64,000 bases of DNA from Apostichopus japonicus. Lineage: Eukaryota > Echinodermata > Holothuroidea > Aspidochirotida > Stichopodidae. This document shows positions 26,001-37,022 of the stretch, in pieces; positions within the stretch are counted from its first letter, which is position 1; the number at the start of each line of letters is the position of its first letter. Location: positions 7,488,501 to 7,552,500 of the forward strand of contig NC_092573.1 of NCBI RefSeq assembly GCF_037975245.1. Reading direction: 5' to 3'. The position numbers and the translations under genes are program-made. Under the pieces are notes generated by a model that had not been told where the DNA came from, did not search any database, and was given only the letters and a program-made list of their open reading frames with translations.

Positions 26001-29000
26001 AAAAACTTTATGAAATTTAAAGTTAGATCAGCTAACTCTCTCCACTCCAAACACGAACAGGACCTGATGACCGATAGTCGTAGAGAGCAATACATTCCAT
26101 TTTCCAAGCCGAAAATTGACAACAGAAACAACATCCAATAAAATGCTGAACCATTTCTCTACTGGATACAGACCATGGCCACACACTGACCACATGTAGG
26201 ATGCTGATCCTACATAGATTAATATCTTTATCCCACCAACCAATTCATCAGCCACCCCTAGACAGTACATTAATATTCAAACAACTAAACTCATGTCATT
26301 TACAACAGTTTGGCTGTTTTAATCACGACAGAATTGACAGCACCTATATTCTTTATAAATGTTTAGAGAGCCTTGTCATTCCTTTCTTACAGTCCAGGGC
26401 TTTAGGTGTTGTGTAATAGGTCACAGCTAACACCAGGCGTTATATGAACACATGAACAGTATATCGATGTAACCTGCTGGTGTACACAAACTGGTACAGC
26501 ACTAGTCATTAAAACTGATGCTGAGTTAGTGTATCTATATCATCAGATGACATGGTTATACTGGTGCAACATCAATATAATCCTACTCATACCAGTATAG
26601 TACCAGTAAACCCATGTCACCTGTTGGTATAAGTAAACTGGTACAGCACTAGTCATTAATACCATTGTTAAATCTGGAGGTGTGTGGTTTATATGCTGAT
26701 GCTACACCAGTCATGACTCTAGTCATTTAACTCTTGCAGGACCAATTACGTAGCAAAGATGCCACAAGGAGATCATTCAGTGCAATGCATTCAAGTTGAC
26801 ATTATTATTTATAAATAATATATAATATATTATATACACTAACAACCCACTCTTTTACTAGGAAAACTTGGCACTGAGAATTCCTAAAGCTAACCTGGTG
26901 CTTTTGGATGTGTGTTCTCCCTGGTCTGGGTTTCTGGTTCAATTCCTAGTTGAATGGAGTTTCTTATAACTGGCAAAAGGTCCAAGGCTTGGTGAATCAG
27001 TTTCTTAGCTTCTTCAACACCAGCTTTTAACTGAAGAATATGAAAATCATAAACACAAATAGTTGAGACATTAGACATATCAAGAGATATAAGCACACTT
27101 GTTTACAAACCTTGGGAGCTACTTGGTGACGATGGTAACAACTTCTGTCATATATCAAACACACAACATCCAGATTAGGAGATAGCGTAACATGTGAACA
27201 GCCGAAAAGCTGCCAATGTATTACCACATAACTACACCATTTTGAACAGGTGACAGTATATTGTATTGTATGAACACACAACATCCTGAATATGTGATAG
27301 TGTATGAACACACAACATCCTGAACATGCAATTGTGTATGACACTGTATGAGCACATGACATCATGAATGTGATAGTGTATGAACACAAAGCATCCTGAG
27401 CATATGATTGTGTATGATACTGTATGAACACTCAACCTAAATAGGTGATAGTTACGATACTGTATAAACACATCCTGAATATGTGAAAGTATATTGCACT
27501 GGATGAACACACAACATTATGAATGTGTGATAGTGTATGAGCACACAACATCCTGAAGATGCAATTGTGTATGGCACTGTATGAACACTCAACATCATGA
27601 ATATGTGATAGTCTATGAACACAAAGCATTCTAAACATATGATCGTGTATGACACTGTATGAACACACGACATCCTGAATGTGTGATAGTCTATGAACAC
27701 AAAGCGTCCTAAACATACGATCGTGTATGACACTGTATGAACACTCAACATCATGAATATGTAATAGTCTATAAACACACAACATCCTGAGCATACGATT
27801 GTGTATGATACTTTATGAACACTCAACATCATGAATGTGTGATAGTGTATGAGCACACAACATCCTGAGCACATGATTGTGTATGACACTGTATGAGCAC
27901 TCAACATCATGAATATGTGATAGTGTATGAACACACAACATCCTGAGTATATGATTGTGTATGATACTGTATGAGCACACAACATCCTGAGCATACGATC
28001 TTGTATGATACTTTATGAACACTCAAAACCATGAATGTGTGATAGTCTATGAACACAAAGCGTCCTAAACATACGATTGTCTATGACACTGTATGAGCAC
28101 TCAACATCATGAATATGTGATAGTGAATGAACACACACCTTGAACAAATGATAGTGTTGATACTGTATGAGCACAAATCATCCTGTATATGTGACAGTGT
28201 GTATAAGCACAGGCATGAATTGATAGTGCATAACAAAATGAAGTGCTTCATACAGATTATTCCTACTTACCTCTTTCTTACTGAAGGCAAGAAGGGCCAT
28301 AATGAACACTCTGAAAAACTTGATCCTGGCTTGAAGGGCAACAGCCAATTCATGCTGAATATCAAAGCAGAATAACAAACTGTTACATATGGAACAACTT
28401 TATACAATCATCAGTTCATGATGGAATACTGGTAGATGTGCTAGTAATCATTATCAAATCATAATGCACAGCCCTAACAGAACAAATGTGCTTACCTCTT
28501 GTTCTACTTCAGGGCTTCTCGTCTCACCTGACCTGACCCGTGTTCCCTGAAATAAATGAAAACTTGTTGCCAGTTATTGCACATACTGCATGTGTCTGTT
28601 GGAAAATACACAAAAGGTCTGCTGCACACTTGGTGCTACTTGACATTTGAGTTTGCTTTCTGTGAGTTGGCAATTTTACAAGGTAGGGGGTGGGGAGAGT
28701 AGGAGGGAGAAGAGGAAGGAGAGGGATGGAGAGGAAGGAAGGAATGGAGAGGGATGGAGTGATGGAGATTAAGTGTGAGTAAGGGAGGGAGAGAAGGAAT
28801 GAGGAAGGGAATGAGGAAGGGGAAGGAATGAGGAAGGGAAGGAGAGGAAGGGAGAGGAAGGGAGCGGAAGGGAGATGAAGGGAGGATGGGAAGAAAGTGG
28901 AAAGGAAGGAATGAAGGGGTAAGGGAGGAAAGGGAAGTGAAAAGGATGGGGAAGGGAGAATGGTGGCAGTCAATAGGGGAAGAGAGGAGGCAATAGGGAA

Positions 29001-32000
29001 GGGAGGAGGCAAAAGGGGAAGAGAGGAGGCAATAGGGGAAGGGAGGAGGCAACAGGGGATGAGAGGAGGCAATGGGGGAAGAGAGGAGGCAAAAGGGGAA
29101 GGGAAGAGGCAACAGGGGACGAGATGAGGCAATAGGGGGCAAGAGGAGGCAATAGGGGAAGAGAGGAGGCCACAGGGGAAGGGAGGAGGCCACAGGGAGG
29201 AGGCAATAGGGAAAGAGAGGAGGCAAATGGGGAAGGAGGCAATAGGGGAAGGGAGGAGGCAAAAGGAAAAAGGAAATGAATGGAGAAAGATGGGAAAGGA
29301 GAGGCAGAGAGATGTCACTGACCTTGACTTTTCGGGTCACCTCCTCTTCAACTTCTTTGAGCATTCCCATAACCCTTAGATCTGTCACGTCAGTTGCTAG
29401 CTTGAAGCCATAAATCATGGTCTGGAAGTCTTCCTGGGAAGAGAGAAAATAGGTTTCAACCAAGAGATAGCTCGCCTCCATACAAAGTACTGAGAATTGA
29501 TACCTGGGAATATCCTGGAGCTTAAAGCTTATTGCTGGTTTGAAACAGGGCATCAACCTGAGATTTACACATATACAGACACCTTCACATCATATAGTAG
29601 ACTACAGCCATTCAAATGTATTTTATTGCAATTTTTGTTCCATTTATTCCCACAATCTTAATGACATGGACTGTATTGTCTTTTGCAAGTATTTGGACTG
29701 GGGGCATTGAGGGAAATAGTTAATTTCTTCAACCGTGTTCGATATGACCTTTTAATGCTTTCAACACACACAACTCTCCAGAGACTGCTCAATAAAATGA
29801 GCCAGTGGAAGAATATATTTGGAAGAATATATTTAAATATTCTTAGCCAGTGATTTAACACTTTGTCTCAACTTTCTAACCTCTTCAAAGACACCTGCTT
29901 TGATGACTCTATCTTTCACGAGATCCACCATCTTAAGAAGAGCAAGGGTGAGTGCTTTGAGGGTTCGGTCCTCTACTAGAGAAGGGTTATGGCTGTAGAG
30001 GTTTGTGAAGACTGTTTGAGCCAAGGAGTGTCCTTCAAGCCATGTCACCTGGAGAGAATGATATATATGACATGTCATGCTTAAAACATACACTGGGTAT
30101 TTTGGTTAATGCAATATTTATGAACAAATAAGTAATAACAGTTCCACAGTTATTTTATACTTCAAATAATCAGAACCATATTTTATTTTGAAGCTTTCTT
30201 CTACTACAGTACTTGCATTCTGATTGCATTGATTCAAACAGTCAAATGAGACATTTGCTTCCCTGTGCATCTTCTGAAGTTTCCATAGCACCTAACATAC
30301 ACATAACATACCTCGGCACTTCATCAGACAACTATATCATAACAGACAACCAACGAAGCATTGATAACAAAATAAAAAATTTCAAATCTGAACACATAAA
30401 ATTCTTACAAAGCATGCAAGAGTGGTATCTGTGATGCCAATCAACTCCTGAGAGGTTAGATCCTTGGTTTTGATGGTTCCTGCTTTGATAGCCTGCTCAA
30501 AGTTTAGCACCTTCCTGCCAGATTGATTGCAGACCATCCCAGCATCCATCTTAGGGTCCATCATCTCTATGGCAGACATTGCTTCAAAAAGTCCAAAACT
30601 ACAGATGTAAAAAAAAAAGCATACAAGATCATAATCCATTTTACTTATAAGGATAGTTTCAATATTTTCCTGCAATGGACTGTGTGGAACTGCATCACAT
30701 TTTTCAGAAAAAAAAGTTGTTAGATCACTCATGATATTCCTGAAAACCTACCAGACTGATAGCATAAACCACCAGACTGATAGCATAAACCACCAGACTG
30801 ATAGTGCACACAACCAGAATGATAGCATAAACCACCAGACTGATAGCATAAACCACCAGGCTGATAGCATAAACTATCAGACTGATAGCATAAACTACCA
30901 GACTGATAGCACAAACTATCAGACTGATAGCATAAACTATCCCACTGATAGCATAAACCACCAGACTGATAGCATAATCCACCAGAATGATAGCATAATC
31001 CACCAGACTGATAGCATAATCCACCAGACTGATAGTGCACACCACCAGAATGATAGCATAAACCACCAGACTGATAGCATAAACCACCAGACTGATAGCA
31101 TAAACCACCAGACTGATAGCATAAACCACCAGACTGATAGTGCACACCACCAGACTGATAGTGCACACCACCAGACTCATAGCATAAACTACCAGACTGA
31201 TAGCAAAATCCACCAGACTGATAGCACAAACCATCAGACTGATAGCACAAACCATCAGACTGATAGCATAAACCACCAGACTGATAGCATAATCCACCAG
31301 ACTGATAGCATAAACTATCAGACTGATAGCATAAACCATCAGACTGATAGCATAAACCATCAGACTGATAGCATAAACCATCAGACTGATAGCACAAACC
31401 ACCAGACTGATAGCACAAACTATCAGACTGATAGCATAAACTACCAGACTGATAGCATAAACCACCAGACTGATAGCATAGACTACCAGACTGATAGCAC
31501 AAACTATCAGACTGATAGCATAAAACTATCAGACTGATAGCATAAAACTATCAGACTGATAGCATAAACCACCAGACTTATAGCATAAACCACCAGACTT
31601 GTAGCATAAACCACCAGACTTATAGCATAAACCACCAGACTTATAGCATAAACTACCAGAGCGATAGCACAAACTATCAGACTGATAGCATAAACTATCA
31701 GGCTGATAGCATAAACTATCAGACTGATAGCATAAACCACCGGACTGATAGCATAAACCACCGGACTGATAGCATAAACTACCGGACCAATAGCACAAAC
31801 TATCAGACTGATAGCAGAAACTATCCAACTGATAGCATAAATCAGACTGATAGCAGAAACTACCAGACTGATAGCATAAAACCACCAGACTGGAAGCAGA
31901 ACTACCAGACTGATAGCATAAACCACCAGACTGCTTCTTCTTCCTCCTCCTTTTTTCTAGAAATATTAACATGTTGACCAGATACTCCTGATTTTCTATT

Positions 32001-33521
32001 CTACAAATCTTTTGAGATTTAACAACATGTGATATTCCAGGTCACTGGTAATCCATTGAGATTCTACATCATGTTATATAAAGGTAAGGGGTTATCTACC
32101 TATGTTGTGGATATGTTTCATTTGTATGAAACAACCTAATAAATAGTCAAATTTTTCATACTCACTTTGCATCGTGCAAAAGCTCTCCAAGTTTAAGGTC
32201 AGCACTAGATTCAATGAAATCTCCTGTGATGTCCTTCCAGTTGTAAGTTATTTTGGGGCGATCTAAAGTAGTAAATATTGTAAAGGAATTTTTAAAACAA
32301 AAAACATCAATTTGAATTTTAGTATAAAGATTAATTGTAATTCTGACATTTAGCATTTTGTGGAACAATGCCCCAGAATGGTTTGAAACCATGGGTATAC
32401 CTAGATCTGGTATTTCCTGTAAATATTTTATTATTATCAGCAGAGACACTTTTACAGTTTGAAATAAATTGTATCAAACTGTCAATTTGTTCTCCAATCC
32501 CACATCACATACAGGTATATATATATATATATATATATATATGTAAGCTACTTCAGGTTGTAATTTTGTTGTTGCATCTTTCCAGATACTCTTCCAAGTA
32601 CAAAGTTGAATTCTAGACGACATATTGACTTCAAGAGGAACTTTTCATCCCCTCAAGCTGTAAACTTCAATGACCTACTCTAATAAGAGATGTGTTTTGT
32701 GTACTAAGTATAAATGATATCAGGGATGTAAGTGCAGCCCAAAAAAAAAACCGGAAAAAATATTCGGAGACCCCAGGTGAATGCCGTCCTAACACATCCT
32801 ACTCCTAGCTCTGACTACTTACACACTATCGTTATGTTAGGCTAGCTCAGAAGTATTAGCGCTAACACATCTTACCCCTAGTTCTTACTACTTACACACT
32901 ATCGTTATGTTAGGCTAGCTCAAAGTTACGAATACGTCGCAGCGAACTACGGAATAAAAAACAGTCTCACATTCGAATGCGATCACAAATATCGACTTTC
33001 ATTTGCGTATCCCGTAGATTTCAAAACTTATGTCGAGCACCAGCAGTTACGAAGATATTAATTAGCAGTCCAATCAACATGAATTAGGCAATGTTTTTCA
33101 ACGACAGAAAGGAGCTATAGCGATTTGAAGTTCGCACGTACGCAACGATATTCACATGGCACAATGTTGTACAGTGCAATGCGATGATGCGAAACTGGAA
33201 ATGGTATTTTGAGTGATCGATGAGTGAAAATTGAAGTTAGCTTGCTACAACGGGCCAGGCATTTTTGCCGCGTTGTGTCTTTGATATTCGAACAAATTTG
33301 TGGAACTTTATTGGAATTTAAAATAAACGGATTTCCGTAAAAATACGGAAGACTTATTGGAATTAAAAAAAAAACCGGATTTCCGTAAAAATCCGGAAGA
33401 CTTACATCCCTGTGATATTATCTTTACCTGTTAGCTTTGTGGTGAAAACATCTGCATGTTCTTGGGCTGGTTCCTCGCTACTAGAATCAAAAGCTGGGGA
33501 AGATTCCTTTGATTCTTTCAT
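17043..33521 (-). CDS. NAA35: N-alpha-acetyltransferase 35, NatC auxiliary subunit
   Basis: Complete gene, 15 coding exons in transcript order: 33521-33428, 32262-32166, 30598-30409, 30048-29881, 29433-29323, 28546-28496, 28354-28271, 27030-26895, 25676-25498, 24736-24500, 23742-23644, 22809-22631, 20748-20541, 19720-19454, 17183-17043. All introns are GT..AG and every phase agrees; the total is 2241 nt, 746 residues (human protein about 725). Naa35 (yeast Mak10) is the large scaffold of the cytosolic NatC complex, which with catalytic Naa30 and Naa38 acetylates N-termini beginning Met-Leu, Met-Ile, Met-Phe and similar at the ribosome. Family blocks seen: [68 protein letters not shown], a Lys-rich stretch ([11 protein letters not shown]), [12 protein letters not shown] and [11 protein letters not shown] near the end. 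The stop is at 17045-17043. The start at 33521 is the first ATG. A possible acceptor just upstream suggests a non-coding first exon. Confidence 0.96.
17238..18597. repeat. Composite 34/22-bp minisatellite in NAA35 intron 14
   Basis: Long units (CCTCACCAATCAACTATGTG followed by GTTATTTTGATAGA, 34 bp) alternate irregularly with short units (CCTCACCAATCAACTTGATA plus TA, 22 bp). The short unit is the long one with an internal deletion. There are about 45 units in total. Confidence 0.97.
18735..19010. repeat. Degenerate 26-bp repeat
   Basis: Imperfect units of TTGGTGTTAGTATGTTATAA plus TACATA, about ten copies, in NAA35 intron 14. Confidence 0.8.
19945..20292. mobile_element. Non-autonomous hAT-like element, 348 bp
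   Basis: Terminal inverted repeats CAGGGGTGGGCAACCT at the left and AGGTTGCCCACCCCTG at the right match perfectly. Flanking 8-bp duplications AGGTATAC (19937-19944) and AGGTATAA (20293-20300) differ at one base. The CAGGGGTGGGCAAC end is typical of Charlie-like hAT elements. It lies in NAA35 intron 13. Confidence 0.9.
20749..22630 (-). other. NAA35 intron 12, no element recognised
   Basis: This 1.88 kb intron is the longest one without an obvious tandem array or recognised transposon. Short open frames in it have no domain features. Confidence 0.55.
22815..23400. repeat. 23-bp minisatellite in NAA35 intron 11
   Basis: The unit is CACCATAAGTGACATTTAGC plus AAT, about 25 copies, starting only a few bases from the acceptor of the exon at 22809. 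Two copies carry a longer variant ending TTTTATTGAGCA, at about 23040 and 23395. Confidence 0.96.
23430..23640. repeat. 41-bp minisatellite in NAA35 intron 11
   Basis: About five units containing CATCTCATCAGCTAAATACA and GTTATGTCCCTACC. The last unit abuts the splice donor of the exon ending at 23644. Confidence 0.85.
24189..24435 (+). mobile_element. tRNA-derived SINE (family B)
   Basis: A tRNA-like head has an A box TTAGCTCAGTGG (24194-24205) and a B box GGTTCGAGTC (24240-24249). A body containing AAGCCAATGAGGCTTC and CGAGTTCCTGCTTGCAGGAG follows, with an (ATAC)n tail. The same element is found reverse-complemented at 46181-46425. It lies in NAA35 intron 10. Confidence 0.85.
24926..25155. 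repeat. 22-bp minisatellite in NAA35 intron 9
   Basis: About ten units of GGGTGGTAAATTAGGTTGTC-like sequence with substitutions. Confidence 0.92.
25774..25937. mobile_element. Short inverted-repeat element (MITE), 164 bp
   Basis: Ends are CAGAGATGAGCCTGGGG and AAAAGCTCATGCCTG. A perfect 6-bp duplication ATAATA flanks it at 25768-25773 and 25938-25943. The whole element matches, in reverse complement, the 165-bp element at 54282-54446. It lies in NAA35 intron 8. Confidence 0.88.
26455..26720. repeat. Degenerate repeat of about 150 bp, two copies
   Basis: CAAACTGGTACAGCACTAGTC at about 26488 recurs as TAAACTGGTACAGCACTAGT at about 26634 with similar flanks. It lies in NAA35 intron 8. Confidence 0.65.
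27225..28215. repeat. 78-bp dimeric minisatellite in NAA35 intron 7
   Basis: Each unit holds two related halves, TATGAACACACAACATCCTG and TATGAACACAAAGCGTCCTA, separated by GTGATAG and CGATCGTG spacers, about 12 copies. Overlapping open frames rich in Cys, His and Ser on the minus strand come from the array, not from a gene. Confidence 0.95.
28676..29290. repeat. 600-bp polypurine tract in NAA35 intron 5
   Basis: The plus strand is almost all A and G. From about 28970 it takes the form GGGAAGAGAGGAGGCAATAG, repeated every 20-30 bp. In the transcript this is a polypyrimidine tract filling most of the 776-bp intron. The two long Pro/Leu/Ser-rich minus-strand frames here (264 and 306 codons) are artefacts. 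Confidence 0.96.
30745..31935. repeat. 21-bp minisatellite in NAA35 intron 2, about 56 copies
   Basis: The unit is CATAAACCACCAGACTGATA plus G. Its length is a multiple of three and it contains few stops, so frames of about 250 codons stay open on both strands (DSINHQT, SGGLCYQ and similar repeats). It is intronic and flanked by confirmed NAA35 exons. Confidence 0.97.
32516..32542. repeat. (TA)n microsatellite
   Basis: About 13 perfect TA copies in NAA35 intron 1. Confidence 0.95.
32721..33412. mobile_element. Non-autonomous DNA transposon with 12-bp inverted repeats, 692 bp
   Basis: Ends are CAGGGATGTAAG and CTTACATCCCTG, perfect inverted repeats. A 6-bp duplication TGATAT flanks it at 32715-32720 and 33413-33418. 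Subterminal CCGGATTTCCGTAAAAATCC motifs are repeated near the right end, and a 74-bp segment is internally duplicated at about 32790-32930. No transposase frame is seen. The right end lies 14 bp from the NAA35 exon 1 donor. Confidence 0.85.
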
Positions 33522-34271
33522 TGTTTACTTCTTGTTACTCTTCTAAAGATATAAACCTATGAAGGAAGCAAATTTTTAAAACATAGTTAGATATACGAAA
33601 AGGTTTCAACCAAAATAATGTTGGCTGCAGAATACATCTTTCCAACACAACTGGAATAGAGCTATGTTGATATTGGAGGAAATAAATCTGCTTACATTTG
33701 GCTATTCACCGTGCATTACCCTTCCTAGTAGTCGTTATTTCTCAGGCTGCCTGGTGAATAGCAGGAAATCCTACATTTTCTTAAAGATACAGTATATTCT
33801 GATGGTAGACAATTTGACACATTTTATGTTTTTAATTGTGATGGACTGTTTGGTAAGGATATCCTAAATAGTCACTGTAGTTTAGGATATGAAAATGCTT
33901 CTTTGCAATTTTTTTTAGGCTAGGCCTAGGGTTTGTGTGCCAAGGGTAGGCTAGAAGTTTCTTTTAAATTTCATTCAAAATTGGAATAAAATGCTCAAGA
34001 CATTTTAGTGACAGGTTTGAAGAAACTTGTAGTTTGCAAGAAATAGGCCGAGCCTAGGCCCTAAGGCAAATCTAAGAAACTTCCTTTCTGGTCTAAAAAC
34101 CATGAGTTCAATCTTGGCAAACCATGTTTTGTGGAGTGGAATTGGAAAGTATTTGGGCATTAAACTAATGTTCCCATCAAAGTGGGCAATTGCCAGGCAT
34201 GTCATCATAAAACAAAAGCCACTGTTGCTAGCCCAAGTATAGTAAAGGTTTTCATAATCGACGCACCCTCG
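33522..34271 (-). promoter_or_regulatory. NAA35 upstream region
   Basis: The sequence before the NAA35 ATG has a possible splice acceptor (TATATCTTTAG read on the minus strand, ending near 33544), so transcription may start further upstream. A cluster of AGGCCTA-like words lies at 33915-34065. No TATA box or other promoter element can be fixed. Confidence 0.35.
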
Positions 34272-34279
34272 TAATTGAC

Positions 34280-35928
34280 TAGGGCTGTGAGTTTTCGTTT
34301 AAAGACCTAAACGTTTAAACGGCCGATTTTTCCTTCGTTTAAACGTTTAAACGTTCGCGAAATCGCGAGAAAACGCCGAGCACGCATATTGTGCGAGCAT
34401 AAAGGCGTGGGGTCCAGGGGACCGCCCTAGGGCCCTGGTGGGGCGAAGACCCCGGAAAAGGAAAAGGAAATTTTTGCGTGTCTGGCGATAAAAAAATTCG
34501 CAGTTGAGGATGCAAAATACTGACAACTTTTTTAATTTAAATTGTCACGAAGCTGATGAAAAATTTTTAATGACAAGTTAGAGTAGCTATATTATGTTAT
34601 AAAATGAAAAGAGATTTGATCTGTCTTACAATCTTTAAAAAGTTTAACTTACAGAACCTCCGATAATATGAAACAAAAAACGTTCAGCAAAGCCCTGTTT
34701 CTAGACTGCCTAACAATGAATAGCGCGCACTAAACGTACATCACTTTACAACTGCAGTACGGTTAACCCAACTTAAATACTGCGGTAGGATACTGTACAT
34801 GTGCTCAGAATTTTCCCAGGTACCTTGCCAACAACTGTGCGCTCATCCCCTGTCTAACACCTGTTTGTTAACATTTTTGGCACGTTTCCAAGAAACGTTT
34901 CATGGAGTATTCCCCATGATACACGAGGCACAGTTCATACACGCAGCACAAGATATCAAGCTATGGCCATCTTTATGAAAGTAAACCTTGTAATAAACTA
35001 TGTTTTAGGCCACACGGCATGATTAACTAATGCTAAATAATATTTCCATGTTCTTGTAGAAAACGTCAAGTTCACAAAATACAATTAGTTGTGTTTTTGT
35101 AGTTACGTGAGATCCGTAACAGACAAGGTGGTTAGGCTATTTGCTATTCACTTAACTATGGTAGGACATTATTTTGTCCGTATTTTTGGAAATTCTAGAA
35201 AATACTTTCTTTTCCCCCCGCTTAACACCAGATGTGGTCTTACGGTTTATTCATAATGGGTGTACTAGAGCCTTGTTTACATGACATTAGTTGCATTTAG
35301 CACGATTTGCCAGTTTCGCGTGAATTTTTCGAAAGTGTTTTGCTGGATCTTTCGTAAAATTTGAAAGGACCGAACTTACTTTTAGTACACAATTGGTAAT
35401 TTCTCTACTGATTTTCAGAGTTTTTTTGTACGATCTCCAATCGATACATTTCCTTTGATCATGTATTTGAACAACTGTTACCAAGTCGAGTATTCGACCC
35501 GGTATTGTCTGGTCGGTGAGTTCAACGTGATGGACAGGGATTGTAATCATTTCGATCGAACATGCATTGACTGGATTATCTGCGCCGCCGCTATCGGCTC
35601 GATATAAAGTACACTTGTGCGGCGAATCCGGAAGTTTTCACAAAAGGATAACAGCGTTCAAGTTTAAGCCATTCATATCGCCGGATACATCGGGTGGGGG
35701 GGACGAAAGTAGGATTACATTCACGGTTTATGATTCGACTGATCATAAGTTGTGTTGTTATTTTGCGTAGTAGACAAAATAAACACGGGAATTGATACAC
35801 GATTTTTGCCAATAATTTAATTTTCAGTTGATATCATAGTTTCGTTTAAACGTTCATCAGGTTTAATTAAACGTTTAAACGATGTTTCATTCGTTTACAC
35901 GTTTAAACGTGTAAATGGCACAGCACTA
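34280..35928. mobile_element. Non-autonomous hAT-like DNA transposon, 1649 bp
   Basis: Ends are TAGGGCTGTG and CAGCACTA, imperfect inverted repeats. A perfect 8-bp duplication TAATTGAC flanks it at 34272-34279 and 35929-35936. Subterminal sequence at both ends is packed with CGTTTAAACG palindromes. About 34370-35435 is the reverse complement of the core of the element at 7794-9465; 35436-35860 has no counterpart there. No intact transposase was found. Confidence 0.9.
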
Positions 35929-35936
35929 TAATTGAC

Positions 35937-37014
35937 GCACCTTCAAATATTAGTTTATTACTAGCAACGATACAGCAGGACGCCTAACGTTATTGCAGTC
36001 AAGCAGAATTACATATTTCACCCTCTCCCCAGTTTTGCACGTTTTTTGGGCATTTGGAAATCTTACACCCTAAAAATAACCAACATTACCTCAATATGAT
36101 ACCACTACTCTCTGGGACCTGACCTGTCTGAGCTTAGAGGCTCAGACCATAGCAAACAGCATCCAAAGTCAATGGATGTATATCAGGCCTACACTACAGT
36201 TAGCTTATACTGTAAACGAATGTGTCAAGTTAGGGGTATGAAAGAACTTGACAGGGCAGACATTTTGTGGTCAAATTCTCCTCAATTGTACGGTGCATAA
36301 GCACAGAACCTAAAATATTTTGAGATCATTACATTTCTGAGGAACTACACATATGAAAAACACATACAGTTGAGTGATTTGGATTTGTCCTTGATAGACA
36401 TCATTGATCAAATCTTAAGTGCGTCAATTATGAGCCCACCATGCTACTTTTAGTGTTACTTTGTCAGTGTTACTGTTAGGCTAGGCCCAATGCTTATTAT
36501 ACTTTGCTACTTCTGTCCACTAACACTAACAGAGGCATGACGTTAGGGTTCATGTCTGGTCTATGTCTGCGTCAAACGATAGTTAGGCTAAACTATTACT
36601 TGGCCTATACAGTTTTAATTAAAAGAGATTGGGCTGATTTCCAACGCAGCCAGGTCGTATCGTTAGGCCTAGTCGTCACTGCTGCTTAGGCCTGCGTTGT
36701 AGTTTGATAGTATTGTTAGGCCCTAGGCCTAGGCTTACTTAATAATACATCTAGGCCTAGGCCTAGGGCTACTTTTAGTAACCAACTCTTGTGCTTGAAT
36801 TTATTTGTGACCGATTTATACTACCCATTGATCTATATTAATGAATTTGAAATTTACATCATAATTGTAACGTTATAAGATTTGAAACGGTCTTCAGCGC
36901 TCGGGTCAAATCCTATCGATAAATGACTTCAGCCTTTCTCAAACCATCGAATTTAACAAGTCCTGGAACTTGGAAGGAGCACTCCACGGTACGAAAACAT
37001 ACTAACCATGAAAT
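35937..37014. other. Unique sequence with AGGCCTA-rich patch
   Basis: No gene recognised. The words TAGGCCTAG and AGGCCTAGGCC are clustered at about 36470-36775. This may be the 5' flank of NAA35 or an untranslated exon region. Confidence 0.4.
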
Positions 37015-37022
37015 GGTAATGT

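Noticed and set aside
27027-28022. Cys/His-rich minus-strand frames of 69-180 codons
   Set aside because: Frame-shifting readings of a 78-bp array in NAA35 intron 7.
28524-29556. Pro/Leu/Ser-rich minus-strand frames of 264 and 306 codons
   Set aside because: They read the polypurine tract of NAA35 intron 5. Parts overlap the true exon 29323-29433, which gives the family resemblance at one end only.
30725-31972. Open frames of 139-268 codons on both strands
   Set aside because: They are translations of a 21-bp minisatellite inside NAA35 intron 2, between two confirmed exons.
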